In this document: positions 34,134-42,731 of the stretch, piece after piece
Numbering within the stretch: position 1 is the stretch's first letter
Layout of the letters: every line of letters starts with the position of its first letter
Assembly: GCF_001665575.1 (NCBI RefSeq)
Contig: NZ_LZSU01000052.1
Location: 62,001-126,000 of the forward strand
Source: Mycobacterium sp. 852013-51886_SCH5428379
GTDB lineage: Bacteria; Actinomycetota; Actinomycetes; Mycobacteriales; Mycobacteriaceae
Length of the DNA: 64,000 bases
Direction: 5' to 3'
Notes under the pieces: generated by a model
What the model saw: the letters and a program-made list of their open reading frames with translations, nothing else
What the model was told of the DNA's origin: nothing
Database searches by the model: none
Made by a program: the position numbers and the translations under genes

Positions 34134-35033
34134 ATGGCGCAACTGCGACGTCTCTCCCCGGAGATTGATCCCGGCCCGGTGCAGATCCAGGCCCGTCGAG
34201 TGGCCTTCGACGTCGGTGACGTGAACCTTCATTGGATCCCCGGCCACCCCGTCGCGTCGAACGTCGTCAGCCTGCTCAACATCGTGCTGCCGGCGGCCGA
34301 ACGCTGGTTCGTCGACACGTTCAACGAGGCCCTGCCGCTGGTGCAGGACCCCCAGCTGGCCGACGACATGCGTGGGTTCATCGGCCAGGAGGCCACCCAC
34401 GCCGACGTCCACGAGCACGTCCTGCGCTCCTACCTCGAAACGCACGGCATCGACCCCGCCCCGGTGCTCGACCAGATCGAGTACGTCTTCACCAGGATGC
34501 TCGCACCGAGTACCTCCGACGATCCCGAGCGCCGGCTCAACCACCTATGTGACCGGCTGTGGCTGATCGCCGCCATCGAGCACTACACCGCGGTGATGGG
34601 CGACTTCGCGCTCAACTGCACGTGGGACGAGTACGGGGCCGACCCGACGATGGCCGACCTGTTCCGCTGGCACGGCAGCGAGGAGGTGGAGCACCGCAGC
34701 GTCGCGCACGACGTGGCGGTCTATTTCCACGACAGCTACCTCGACCGCATCCGCGCGATGTCGGTCGCGGTGGTGATGATCTTCGTGTTCTTTCAGCGGG
34801 CGGCGTGGTACCTCGTGAAACACGATCCGAACACCGACATCGGGTGGTGGCGTTTCAACCGGCTGCGGATGCGCGACTCCGCGCTGGGCCTGCTGCCCAG
34901 GTATCGGAAGTTGTTCGGTGGCAACACCTTCATGTACTTCCGTCCCGGCTTCACCCCGGAACAGATGGGGTCGACGGCACAGGCCGTGTCCTATTTGGCC
35001 GGCTCCCCCGCGGCGCGGGCCGCGCACCTGTAG
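34134..35033 (+). CDS. Predicted metal-dependent hydrolase (PF10118-type)
   Basis: A 299-residue protein rich in His and Glu: EATHADVHEHVLR (about residues 84-96), IEHYTAVMGD, and HGSEEVEHRSVAHDVAVYF. These are the features of a predicted metal-dependent hydrolase family, possibly di-iron, whose activity is not known. There are also one or two hydrophobic segments near residues 210-235. Its stop abuts the next gene (ATG at 35034), a ferredoxin-type reductase, so the pair may act as a di-iron oxygenase and its reductase. Confidence 0.82.
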   Translation: MAQLRRLSPEIDPGPVQIQARRVAFDVGDVNLHWIPGHPVASNVVSLLNIVLPAAERWFVDTFNEALPLVQDPQLADDMRGFIGQEATHADVHEHVLRSYLETHGIDPAPVLDQIEYVFTRMLAPSTSDDPERRLNHLCDRLWLIAAIEHYTAVMGDFALNCTWDEYGADPTMADLFRWHGSEEVEHRSVAHDVAVYFHDSYLDRIRAMSVAVVMIFVFFQRAAWYLVKHDPNTDIGWWRFNRLRMRDSALGLLPRYRKLFGGNTFMYFRPGFTPEQMGSTAQAVSYLAGSPAARAAHL

Positions 35034-36137
35034 ATGGCGCTGCTGTCGCGGTTCCGGCAGATGCCGCCAAGCGCGTCCGGACGACAGCGCCACGATGTGT
35101 CGCTGGGATTCGCCGAGGCCACGCTGTCGGCGCTGTTCGCACTATCCGGGCAGGTCCGCAAGGTCACTCCGCCCGAGGCAAGGGAAACCCTGATCCCCCT
35201 GACGGTCACCGATCGCACTGTCGTGGCCCGCGACGAGGACGTGGTTGCGCTGACCCTGGTCGCCGCTGACGGAACGCCATTGCCGCGCTGGTATCCAGGC
35301 GCGCACCTCGACGTGCATCTGCCCAGCGGTCTCATCAGGCAGTACTCGCTGTGCGGTGAGCCGGCGGCGCCCGGTTACCGCATCGCGGTACGCCGGATCC
35401 CCGGTGGCGGCGGCGGTTCGGTCGAGGTGCACGATGGGCTGCCGGTCGGCGCCACGGTGCGGACCCACGGACCGCGCAACGCCTTTCCGCTCGCCGTGCC
35501 CGGCTACGGATCCCCGGGCCGCCGCCTGCGATTCGTGGCAGGCGGCATCGGCATCACGCCGATCCTGCCGATGCTGGCGGTCGCGCAGGCGCGCGGGGTG
35601 CGGTGGTCGATGGTCTACACCGGGCGCTCCCGCGACAGTCTGCCGTTCCTCGACGAGATCGCCGGGTTCGGTGACCGGGTGACGGTCCGGACCGACGATA
35701 CCGACGGCGTGCCGACGCCCCGGGAACTCCTGGGTGACCAGCTCGATGGGACGTGCGTCTACGCGTGCGGTCCGGCGCCTATGTTGACCGTGGTGCGCGA
35801 CGCGCTGTCGGGCCGCACCGGCGTCGAACTGCACTTCGAGCGGTTCGCCTCGCCCCCGGTCGTCGACGGGTCGCCGTTCACCGTTGCCGTCGCTTCCACC
35901 GGCGTCGACATCCCTGTCGGCAGCGACGAAACCCTGCTCGCGGCGCTGCGCCGCGCGGGCGTGGACACCCCGTATTCGTGTCAGCAGGGCTTCTGCGGCA
36001 CCTGCCGCACTCGGGTGCTCGACGGGGTGGTCGAGCACCGCGACACGCTGCTCACCGAACCGGAACGCGCGGCGGGAATGATGTTGACCTGCGTCTCGCG
36101 AGCGGCGGTCGGAGACCGCCTGACGCTGGACCTCTAA
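35034..36137 (+). CDS. Phthalate-dioxygenase-reductase-type ferredoxin/FMN reductase
   Basis: A 367-residue reductase. A flavin domain (RQYSLCGE, then FVAGGIGITPILPML), an NAD(P) domain (VYACGPAPMLTVV) and a C-terminal plant-type 2Fe-2S domain with CQQGFCGTCRTRV and a distal Cys in MLTCVSRA follow in order. This order matches the oxygenase reductase family. It supplies electrons to an oxygenase; the gene immediately upstream is the likely partner. ATG is directly next to the upstream stop. The first 50 residues are a family-unusual N-terminal extension. Confidence 0.92.
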   Translation: MALLSRFRQMPPSASGRQRHDVSLGFAEATLSALFALSGQVRKVTPPEARETLIPLTVTDRTVVARDEDVVALTLVAADGTPLPRWYPGAHLDVHLPSGLIRQYSLCGEPAAPGYRIAVRRIPGGGGGSVEVHDGLPVGATVRTHGPRNAFPLAVPGYGSPGRRLRFVAGGIGITPILPMLAVAQARGVRWSMVYTGRSRDSLPFLDEIAGFGDRVTVRTDDTDGVPTPRELLGDQLDGTCVYACGPAPMLTVVRDALSGRTGVELHFERFASPPVVDGSPFTVAVASTGVDIPVGSDETLLAALRRAGVDTPYSCQQGFCGTCRTRVLDGVVEHRDTLLTEPERAAGMMLTCVSRAAVGDRLTLDL

Positions 36138-36140
36138 CCG

Positions 36141-36485
36141 CTACGCGTGCTCGGCGAACGGCCACCACAGGCCATCACTGCCGCGCACACCGTTCGGGGT
36201 GTCCATCGCTGCGGTGATCTCCTCGATCTCCGTGCTGTCCAGCGTCACCGGCGCTATCCGGGCGCCGTCGCCGTCGAGGACGTCGAAGGAGAAGCTGACC
36301 GCCAGCGCCGGATGCAGCCAGTGGCTGACGGTGGACTCCGCGCCGTCGGGGCCCGGCTCGCTCGTGGTGAGGAAGAAGCCCTTACCCGCGCCGAACCGGG
36401 CGACCACGGCGGCCTGCAGGTGGGCCAGGAAATGGTTGGTGAAGGTGCCGGCCAGCTGTTGGCCGCCCACGTGAACCGTTGCCAC
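36141..36485 (-). CDS. Small conserved protein, DUF7882-like
   Basis: A 114-residue protein beginning ATVHVGGQQLAGTFTNHFLAHLQ. The pattern LAHLQ...V..F..GKGFFL, then WLHPALAVSFSF, resembles a small actinobacterial family that was once misnamed as ligase. I hold this resemblance loosely. The GTG at 36485 follows AAAGGCGG. It is divergent from the kinase gene and ends 3 bp after the stop of the reductase gene on the other strand. Function unknown. Confidence 0.65.
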   Translation of the reverse strand: MATVHVGGQQLAGTFTNHFLAHLQAAVVARFGAGKGFFLTTSEPGPDGAESTVSHWLHPALAVSFSFDVLDGDGARIAPVTLDSTEIEEITAAMDTPNGVRGSDGLWWPFAEHA

Positions 36486-36521
36486 CGATCCGCCTTTCTG
36501 CTCATGTCGAACGCCGGTCGG

Positions 36522-36527
36522 TACTAT
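36522..36527 (+). promoter_or_regulatory. -10 element of the kinase operon
   Basis: TACTAT ends 6 nt before the kinase ATG at 36534. Confidence 0.6.
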
Positions 36528-36533
36528 CGCGCC

Positions 36534-37967
36534 ATGCCGTTGGCCGAGGGGGCGACGTTCGCGGGTTACACCGTCGTACGACAGCTGGGTTCGGGCGGCA
36601 TGGGCGAGGTGTACCTCGTCCAGCATCCGCGTCTCCCCCGGCAGGACGCACTGAAGGTGCTGCCCGCGACCGTATCAGCGGATGCCGCGTACCGAGAGCG
36701 GTTCAATCGCGAAGCCGATATCGCGGCCACGTTGTGGCATCCGCACATCGTCGGGGTGCACGACCGCGGCGAGTTCGACGGTCAGCTGTGGATTTCGATG
36801 GACTACGTCGACGGCACCGACGCCGCCAGGCAACTGCGGGAGCGCCACCCGCAGGGCATGCCACCGGCCGAGGTGCTCGCCATCGTGCGCGCGGTGGCCG
36901 ACGCCCTCGATTACGCCCACCAGCGCGACCTGCTGCACCGCGACGTCAAACCCGCCAACATCCTGCTGGGCCGCCCCGAACGGGGTGAGGGCCGGATCGC
37001 GTTGGCCGACTTCGGTATCGCCCGGTGGGTCAACGACATCAGTGGTCTCACCGAGACCAACATGACCGTCGGGACGGTGTCCTACGCCGCGCCCGAACAG
37101 TTGATGGGCGGCCATCTCGACGGCCGCGCCGACCAGTACGCCCTGGCGGGCACCGCTTTTCATCTGCTCACCGGCAGGCCGCCGTTCACCGACACCAATC
37201 CGGCGGTGGTGATCAGCAGACATCTCTCGGCCGCGCCACCCGCGCCGGGCGCCCATCGTGCCGATCTGGCCGGCGCCGACGCGGTGTTCACCCGTGCGTT
37301 GGCCAAGAATCCGGCCGACCGATTCCCCAGCTGCGCCGACTTCGCCCGGGCACTGGAGCACCACCTCGGTGGTGACGACACCGAGGGCACCCGGTTGGCG
37401 CTGCCCGCGGCCGCGGCCGCCACCCGGAAGCGCGGCCTGATGCGCCCGGCCGTGCTGGTGCCTGCGGTGCTCGCGGTGCTGCTCGTGGTCGCCGTCATCG
37501 TCGCGGTCACCGAATTCCAGCGTGCCGACGACGAGACCGCAACGGCGAGAACGCCGGTCACCACCACCACCGCCACGACGCAGACGACCGCTGGGATTCC
37601 CGCACCGCCGCCGGTCACCACCGACACCGTCACCGAGACCGAGACCGCCACGGCGACCACCGCACCCCCGTCGGCAGCACCGGCCGCCGACGTGGTCGTC
37701 GGCAGCACCTGCACGCCCGTCGGCGCCACCTCGACCACCGCCGACGGGACCACGGCCTACTGCGGGACGCTGCAGTCCACGGGTGCGGCGATCTGGTCGC
37801 TGACGCCCGGTGAGATCCCCGACCCGACGGTGACACCGGCGCCTGACGACGAGATCCTTCCGCCGGAGCGGGAGAGCCCGGTGCGCGTGTGCATGCAGCA
37901 GACCGAGATGACCCGGCGCGAATGCCGCGAGGCGATCCGCGACGCCGACGGGCTGGCCGCCCCGTGA
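36534..37967 (+). CDS. Transmembrane Ser/Thr protein kinase (Pkn type)
   Basis: A 477-residue Hanks-type kinase. Kinase domain residues 1-285: glycine loop LGSGGMGEVYL, catalytic Lys41 (DALKVLP), HRDVKPANILL (Asp137), DFGIARW, and an activation segment ending VGTVSYAAPEQ. One transmembrane segment (about residues 306-326, RPAVLVPAVLAVLLVVAVIVAV) separates it from an external tail of Thr/Pro-rich linker and a small domain with four Cys (STCTPVG, AYCGTL, RVCMQQ, RRECRE). The stop overlaps the next start (GTGA), linking it to an F420-type enzyme. This external Cys domain could sense a ligand; it has no PASTA repeats. Confidence 0.93.
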   Translation: MPLAEGATFAGYTVVRQLGSGGMGEVYLVQHPRLPRQDALKVLPATVSADAAYRERFNREADIAATLWHPHIVGVHDRGEFDGQLWISMDYVDGTDAARQLRERHPQGMPPAEVLAIVRAVADALDYAHQRDLLHRDVKPANILLGRPERGEGRIALADFGIARWVNDISGLTETNMTVGTVSYAAPEQLMGGHLDGRADQYALAGTAFHLLTGRPPFTDTNPAVVISRHLSAAPPAPGAHRADLAGADAVFTRALAKNPADRFPSCADFARALEHHLGGDDTEGTRLALPAAAAATRKRGLMRPAVLVPAVLAVLLVVAVIVAVTEFQRADDETATARTPVTTTTATTQTTAGIPAPPPVTTDTVTETETATATTAPPSAAPAADVVVGSTCTPVGATSTTADGTTAYCGTLQSTGAAIWSLTPGEIPDPTVTPAPDDEILPPERESPVRVCMQQTEMTRRECREAIRDADGLAAP

Positions 37968-38854
37968 AGTTCGCCGTCGTCGCCCCGGTCGGCGCCGGCG
38001 TCACCGCCGATCCGGTGTGGATGGCGTCCTTCACCCGCCACCTCGAGGCCTGCCACTTCGAATCCCTTGTCGTCGTCGAGCACACCGTGTTGATGACGCG
38101 CTATGACAGCGTCTACCCCTACGACGCCTCCGGGCGGGTCGAGCTGTCGGCCGAGACCCCGGTGCCCGACCCGCTGGATCTGTTGGCGTTCCTCGCCGCC
38201 CACACCGATCGGCTGGGGCTGGCGACCGGTGTGCTGGTGCTGCCCAACCACCATCCGGTGGTGCTGGCCAAGCGGGTGGCGACGGTGGACGTCCTGTCGG
38301 GTGGGCGGGTGCGGCTGGCCGTCGGGACCGGCTGGCTGGCCGAGGAGATCGCGGCCTGCGGAACCGATTTCGCCACCCGCGGTCGGCGCGCCGACGAGCA
38401 GCTGCAGGTGCTCCGGGCGCTGTGGGAGCGCCCGCCCGGGGACGGGGTGTCGTGCGGTGTCTCGTTTCACGGCGAGTCCTTCGACTTCGACCACGCGGCC
38501 TCGTATCCGAAACCGGTCGGCCGCATCCCGATTCACATCGGCGGCCACAGCCGTGCCGCCGCCCGCCGGGCGGGCCGCTTCGGTGACGGCTTCCAGCCGC
38601 TGGGGGTCTCGGGTGCAGAACTCGCCGGCCTCGTCGCCGAGATGCGGGAAGCCGCCGAGCGGGCGGGCCGCGATCCGGATGCGCTGGAACTGTCACTCGG
38701 GCACGCGGTCACCAAGATCGACACCGCACGGGCCGAGCGCCTCGGTGAGCTCGGCGCGGATCGCGCGGTCCTGGCCATGCCGCCGATGACCGACATCGGC
38801 GAGGCCACCGACGCGCTCTCGGCCTGCGCACAGCGGCTGGGTCTGATCACGTGA
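37964..38854 (+). CDS. LLM-class F420-dependent oxidoreductase
   Basis: A 296-residue TIM-barrel luciferase-like protein. Landmarks are ARHLEACHFESLVVVEH-type entry, VLVLPNHHPVVLAKRVATVDVLSGGRVRLAVGTGW and PIHIGGHSRAAARRAGRFGDGF. In mycobacteria most of this class use F420. The GTG at 37964 overlaps the kinase stop by 4 bp. The gene is also overlapped by the following NTF2-like gene, forming a three-gene translationally coupled unit. The substrate is unknown. Confidence 0.9.
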   Translation: MKFAVVAPVGAGVTADPVWMASFTRHLEACHFESLVVVEHTVLMTRYDSVYPYDASGRVELSAETPVPDPLDLLAFLAAHTDRLGLATGVLVLPNHHPVVLAKRVATVDVLSGGRVRLAVGTGWLAEEIAACGTDFATRGRRADEQLQVLRALWERPPGDGVSCGVSFHGESFDFDHAASYPKPVGRIPIHIGGHSRAAARRAGRFGDGFQPLGVSGAELAGLVAEMREAAERAGRDPDALELSLGHAVTKIDTARAERLGELGADRAVLAMPPMTDIGEATDALSACAQRLGLIT

Positions 38855-39345
38855 GCATCCCGCCGGGCGATCGGCTGGCGCTGACCGACCTCGTGCACCT
38901 CTACGCCGCCGCAGTCGATGATCGCCGATTCGGCGATGTGACACAGCTTTTCACCGAGACCGCAGAACTGCGGCTGCCCGATCCGCCCCGCGCGCTCGAC
39001 GCGGTTCGCGTCCTGCAGGGCCACGCCGGCGTCCGCGCGGCGATGGGGGCGCTGTCGGATGTCACGCGCACCGAGCACGCGATCGTCGGCGAGGTGTACG
39101 CCGCAACGGGTGACCCGGCCTATGCCCTCGGCCGCATCACCTGCATCGCCCACCACTGGACGGTCACCGGCGGAGCGGCCACCGATCTGGTGTGGCATCT
39201 GCGCTACGACGACGAATACCGGCGCCTGCCGTCGGGGTGGCGGATCCACGGTCGCGCTCTGACGGTCAACGCTATCGAGACGCGTCCGACCCGCCGTGTA
39301 CGACAACACCTTCCGAGAGACCGGCCAGGGCGGGAAGCGCCATGA
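38851..39345 (+). CDS. NTF2/SnoaL-like protein
   Basis: A 164-residue protein with the cone-shaped NTF2 fold start: LALTDLVHLYAAAVDDRRFGDVTQLFTE, then HAGVRAAMGALSDVTRTEH and YALGRITCIAHHWTV. Such proteins are isomerases, dehydratases or binding proteins. The GTG at 38851 overlaps the stop of the LLM gene (GTGA), so both were likely translated together. The final 74 bp overlap the convergent Nudix gene, a long overlap. Confidence 0.82.
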   Translation: MSIPPGDRLALTDLVHLYAAAVDDRRFGDVTQLFTETAELRLPDPPRALDAVRVLQGHAGVRAAMGALSDVTRTEHAIVGEVYAATGDPAYALGRITCIAHHWTVTGGAATDLVWHLRYDDEYRRLPSGWRIHGRALTVNAIETRPTRRVRQHLPRDRPGREAP

Positions 39346-39787
39346 GGTCGTCGAGCAACGGGCGCTGACCCTTCAGCAGTTTGATCCGCGCCACCGCAAC
39401 GGGCAGCCACGCGGTCCGGTCCAACTCCGGGTACTCGCGCACCACGCCCGAACCCTTCGGCCATTCCAGCGTGAACGTGTTGCTGACGGTGCCGTCGAGG
39501 TCGAGTTCCCCGCACACGGCGAATACCGTCACCACCTTTCCACCGGACTGCCGCACCGGGGGCAGTGGATCCGCGTGCCCGGCCGGAAGCGGTTTACCGA
39601 GTTCCTCGGCGAATTCGCGTTGCGCCGCCACCCAGGGGTCCTCGTCGTCGGCGTACTCGCCCTTGGGGATCGACCAGGCGCCCTCATCCTTCCTGGCCCA
39701 GAACGGTCCGCCCGGATGTCCGATCAGGACCTCCACGACGCCGTCGCTGATCCGGTACAGCAGCACTCCGGCGCTGAGTTTCGGCAC
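39272..39787 (-). CDS. Nudix hydrolase
   Basis: A 171-residue Nudix protein. The Nudix box is complete: the Gly at the start of GEYADDEDPWV, then AAQREFAEELG, giving GX5EX7REUXEEXGU in residues about 43-65. It opens KLSAGVLLYRISDGVVEVLIG, the standard entry strand. The GTG at 39787 is preceded by a TAGCCT hexamer 6 nt upstream on the minus strand, itself overlapping the stop codon of the neighbouring gene. The substrate is a nucleoside-diphosphate derivative of unknown type. Confidence 0.92.
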   Translation of the reverse strand: MPKLSAGVLLYRISDGVVEVLIGHPGGPFWARKDEGAWSIPKGEYADDEDPWVAAQREFAEELGKPLPAGHADPLPPVRQSGGKVVTVFAVCGELDLDGTVSNTFTLEWPKGSGVVREYPELDRTAWLPVAVARIKLLKGQRPLLDDLMALPALAGLSEGVVVHGGSDASR

Positions 39788-39793
39788 CCCCGC

Positions 39794-39799
39794 AGGCTA
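39794..39799 (-). promoter_or_regulatory. -10 element for the Nudix gene
   Basis: TAGCCT on the minus strand ends 6 nt before the GTG at 39787 and shares bases with the stop codon (39797-39799) of the upstream small gene. Confidence 0.5.
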
Positions 39800-39988
39800 G
39801 TACGAGCGGTCGCCCTCGCTGTCGTCGACGAAGTCCCACCGGTCGCCCTCGACCTGGACCTCCATCCGCCAGCCCAACTCGGCACCGGGGACCTGGTCGA
39901 CGAACCAGGCGTGCGCGTCGTCGGCGCTCTCGATGTCCGTGGTCTCGACGACGTCGCCCTTGGGATTCAACACGCGGTAGGTAGCCAT
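39797..39988 (-). CDS. Small conserved mycobacterial protein
   Basis: A 63-residue acidic protein (ATYRVLNPKGDVVETTDIES, then DAHAWFVDQVPGAELGWRMEV). No signal or membrane segment. It looks like a compact soluble fold with two Trp. ATG at 39988; TAGAGC stands just before it. I do not recognise a family. Its regular coding bias and clean start and stop support it as a real gene. Confidence 0.7.
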   Translation of the reverse strand: MATYRVLNPKGDVVETTDIESADDAHAWFVDQVPGAELGWRMEVQVEGDRWDFVDDSEGDRSY

Positions 39989-40020
39989 GCTCTACAAGTT
40001 CCCCATCCGCCGGCGGCTAA

Positions 40021-41334
40021 TCAGTCCGGTTTCGGCATGGGGATGCCCTCGCTGGCCGAGAACTGCGCGTCGTCGGCCGAGGACAGTCCGATCGACACGA
40101 CCGACCGGGCGAAGAACACATCGGTCAGATAGGCCAGCGACACCGCCCAACGGTTGACCAGTCGCGGGATGGCGTAGAGGTGGTAGGCCCGCGTCACGGC
40201 CTTGGCCGGGAAACCGGCCAGCTGAACGCCCAGCGGATTGGCCACCGCATTGCGGGGCCCGAGGTCCACGACCAGGCCCATGTTGCGATGTTTGTAGAGC
40301 TTCTTGGTGCCGTAACCCAGACTCGCGGCGACGTTGCGCGCCAACACCTTTCCCTGTCGGGTGGCGTGCTGGGCGGTGGGCGGGGTGATGGCGCCGGGGT
40401 CGGTGAGGTCGGGTACTGCGGCGGCGTCCCCACCGGCGAAGACGTCCGGGTGTCCGGGCAGTTGCAGATCTGCGTCCACCTTCAGCCGGCCGCGCTCGGT
40501 CGGCAGGCCCAACTGCTCGATCAGGGGTGCGCCGGTCACCCCGGTCACCCAGGCCACGGTGCGGGTGTCGATCCGCGAATCGTCGGTCAGCACGACGTGG
40601 TCGGGGTGGACCTCCTTGAGCGTGACGCCCAATCGGACGTCGACGCCGCGGGCGCGCAGCACTCCCTGGGCGGCGTCGCCGAGCTTCTCCCCCACTTCCG
40701 GCATCACCTGTTCGGCGAGGTCGAGCAGGACGAATCGCACGGCCGCCGGGTCGAAGCCCATCTGCTTGCCCGCGGCGTCGGCGAGCGCCCGCAGTTGCAG
40801 CGCGAGCTCCGTGCCCGAATAGGACGCGCCGACCACGACGATCGTGCGCCGCGCCGCGATCAGCGCCGGGTCGGCGTCGATCTTGGCCAGTTCGAGCTGT
40901 TCGAGCACGTGGTCGCGCAGGTACAGCGCCTCGGCGGTGGATTTGAGCCCCCTGGCGTGTTCGGCGAGGCCCGGCACGTCGAACAGCTTGGTCACCGATC
41001 CGGGGGTCAGCACGAGGCGGTCCCAGGACCGGGTGTGGGTGCGGTCCTCGGGATCGACGAATGTCAGCGTCTTGGCCTCGAAGTCGACGCTGTCGACGCG
41101 ACCGCGGATCGCGTCCACCCCGCGCAGGGAGTTCGCCAGCGGAATGGTCACGAAGCGGGCGTCCACCAGGCCGCCGGCCACGTCGGGCAGCAGCGGGGTG
41201 TAGAGCATGTAGTCGACCGGGGAGATGATCGTGATGTCGACGGTGTCGCCGCCCTGGCGGCGCAGCCTGCGGGCCAGGTGGCGCGCACATTCGAAACCGG
41301 TGAAACCGCTGCCCACAATCACCACAGACGTCAT
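40021..41334 (-). CDS. Type II NADH dehydrogenase (NDH-2-like)
   Basis: A 437-residue two-dinucleotide flavoprotein. FAD motif: VVIVGSGFTGFECARHLA. NADH motif: RRTIVVVGASYSGTELALQL (residues about 170-190). The Ala-rich AHATRQGKVLARN stretch and FAGGDAAAVPDL near the C-terminus contact FAD. It oxidises NADH without proton pumping. A C-terminal membrane-anchoring stretch is present (LVNRWAVSLAYLTDVFF). ATG at 41334; TAAGCT lies 7 nt upstream on the minus strand. It could also be a related pyridine nucleotide-disulfide oxidoreductase. Confidence 0.9.
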   Translation of the reverse strand: MTSVVIVGSGFTGFECARHLARRLRRQGGDTVDITIISPVDYMLYTPLLPDVAGGLVDARFVTIPLANSLRGVDAIRGRVDSVDFEAKTLTFVDPEDRTHTRSWDRLVLTPGSVTKLFDVPGLAEHARGLKSTAEALYLRDHVLEQLELAKIDADPALIAARRTIVVVGASYSGTELALQLRALADAAGKQMGFDPAAVRFVLLDLAEQVMPEVGEKLGDAAQGVLRARGVDVRLGVTLKEVHPDHVVLTDDSRIDTRTVAWVTGVTGAPLIEQLGLPTERGRLKVDADLQLPGHPDVFAGGDAAAVPDLTDPGAITPPTAQHATRQGKVLARNVAASLGYGTKKLYKHRNMGLVVDLGPRNAVANPLGVQLAGFPAKAVTRAYHLYAIPRLVNRWAVSLAYLTDVFFARSVVSIGLSSADDAQFSASEGIPMPKPD

Positions 41335-41341
41335 CGGCCCC

Positions 41342-41347
41342 AGCTTA
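41342..41347 (-). promoter_or_regulatory. -10 element of the NDH-2 gene
   Basis: TAAGCT on the minus strand ends 7 nt before the ATG at 41334. Confidence 0.55.
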
Positions 41348-41371
41348 CGCAGCAGATGCCATGCTGGTGGG

Positions 41372-42076
41372 GTGACGCGTCCCGGTCCGCAGCATCGCTG
41401 GGAGTTGCTCGGCGTGCTGCGCACGCTGTTCGTCACGCTGCCGCGGCTGGTGGTCAGCCGCCGGGTGACGCTGCAACTCGACGACGGCGAATTGCGCGCC
41501 ACCGTCACCGCATTCGACCCCCGCCCGGATCTGCGCAAGATGCCGGGGGGTCGGTTCGGCGACGTGCGGATCACCGCCCGCGACATCGAGTGGAACGACA
41601 GCAGATTCGAGCGCGCCGATGTGGTGTTCCGCGATCTGCAGCTGCGTCCGACCACCGCTCCGGCGCTGTCCGCGGCGCCCGTCGAGGCCACCGTGCATGT
41701 GCACGCCGACGCGTTGCTCGAGGTGTTCCGTTGGGCTGCACCGCGATTGGCCGGCGAGGTGGGCGCCGATGCGGTGGCGCGGCTGCGGTGGGCCCGCCGC
41801 CCCGGGCTCGGCGACCTGGAGGTCGACGCGCGCCTCGACGGGGCCACGCTGTGCCTGCACCCGCGTGCGGTCACGATGGGCCGCCGACGCTGGGAGCTGC
41901 CGGCGCGCACGCCGGCCTACCGCGTGCCGCTTCCGGAATTGCCGAGCGGTCTGGAGCTGACCCGTATCGAATTCGCCCCGGATGTGGTGGCGGTGACCGC
42001 GACGCTGCCGTCGTGGCAGCTCGCGATGCCGCGCACCCGGATCGAACAGTTTCTGTCGCAGCTCAGATTTCGCTGA
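41372..42076 (+). CDS. DUF2993-like conserved protein
   Basis: A 234-residue protein with no clear signal peptide. It has a barrel-like pattern: FGDVRITARDIEWNDSRFERADVVFRDLQL followed by VEATVHVHADALLEVFRWAAPRLAGEVG and VARLRWARRPGLGDLEVDARL. DUF2993 members in mycobacteria include LmeA, a lipid-binding mannosylation factor; the similarity is only moderate. GTG at 41372; a CATGCT hexamer ends 6 nt upstream. Convergent with the PfpI gene, 2 bp apart. Confidence 0.75.
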   Translation: MTRPGPQHRWELLGVLRTLFVTLPRLVVSRRVTLQLDDGELRATVTAFDPRPDLRKMPGGRFGDVRITARDIEWNDSRFERADVVFRDLQLRPTTAPALSAAPVEATVHVHADALLEVFRWAAPRLAGEVGADAVARLRWARRPGLGDLEVDARLDGATLCLHPRAVTMGRRRWELPARTPAYRVPLPELPSGLELTRIEFAPDVVAVTATLPSWQLAMPRTRIEQFLSQLRFR

Positions 42077-42078
42077 TC

Positions 42079-42636
42079 TCAGGTGTGTGCGGGCGTGGTG
42101 GCGAACTGATCGGTGATCGCCTGGCAGAACGCCGGCAGGTCCTTTGGGGACCGGCTGGTGATCAGGTTGCCGTCGATGCACACCTGCTGGTCGACGACGG
42201 TGGCGCCGGCGTTGCGCAGATCGGTGCGGATACTTGGATACGACGTCACCGTTCGGTCCCGGACGACGTCGGCCTCGACGAGCGTCCACGGCCCGTGGCA
42301 GATCGCGGCTACCGGTTTACCCGACTGCACGAAGTCGCGGACGAACGCCACCGCGGCCTCCTCGAGGCGCAGTTTGTCCGGGTTCACGGTGCCGCCCGGC
42401 AGCACGAGACCGTCGTACTCGTCGACGGTGGCGTCGGAGACCTTGCGGTCCACGGGGATCTCACCCGCGGGTTCGAGGTCGTGGTTCATGGCCTGGATCT
42501 TGCCGTCGGAGACGGACAGCACGTCGACCGTGCCGCCGGCCTCCTCGATCACCGTGCGTGGCTGCTCGAGTTCGATCTTCTCGACCCCGTCGGCCGCCAG
42601 CACGGCGACCCTGCGGCCCTGCAGTTCGTTCGGCAT
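42079..42636 (-). CDS. DJ-1/PfpI family protein
   Basis: A 185-residue type 1 glutamine-amidotransferase-like fold. The nucleophilic Cys is in VAAICHGPW (residues about 105-113), after the strand DGLVLPGGTVNPD. PfpI-type proteins may be proteases, deglycases or chaperones; the sequence does not choose. ATG at 42636 follows GAGAGGAGA. No signal peptide. Confidence 0.93.
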   Translation of the reverse strand: MPNELQGRRVAVLAADGVEKIELEQPRTVIEEAGGTVDVLSVSDGKIQAMNHDLEPAGEIPVDRKVSDATVDEYDGLVLPGGTVNPDKLRLEEAAVAFVRDFVQSGKPVAAICHGPWTLVEADVVRDRTVTSYPSIRTDLRNAGATVVDQQVCIDGNLITSRSPKDLPAFCQAITDQFATTPAHT

Positions 42637-42731
42637 GCGAATGCTCTCCTCTCACCCTTACAAAGACGTCCACCCCTTGGCTACCCGCGCACTGGCCGCC
42701 GAACCCCTCACCGTCCGTAGGATTCGCCACG

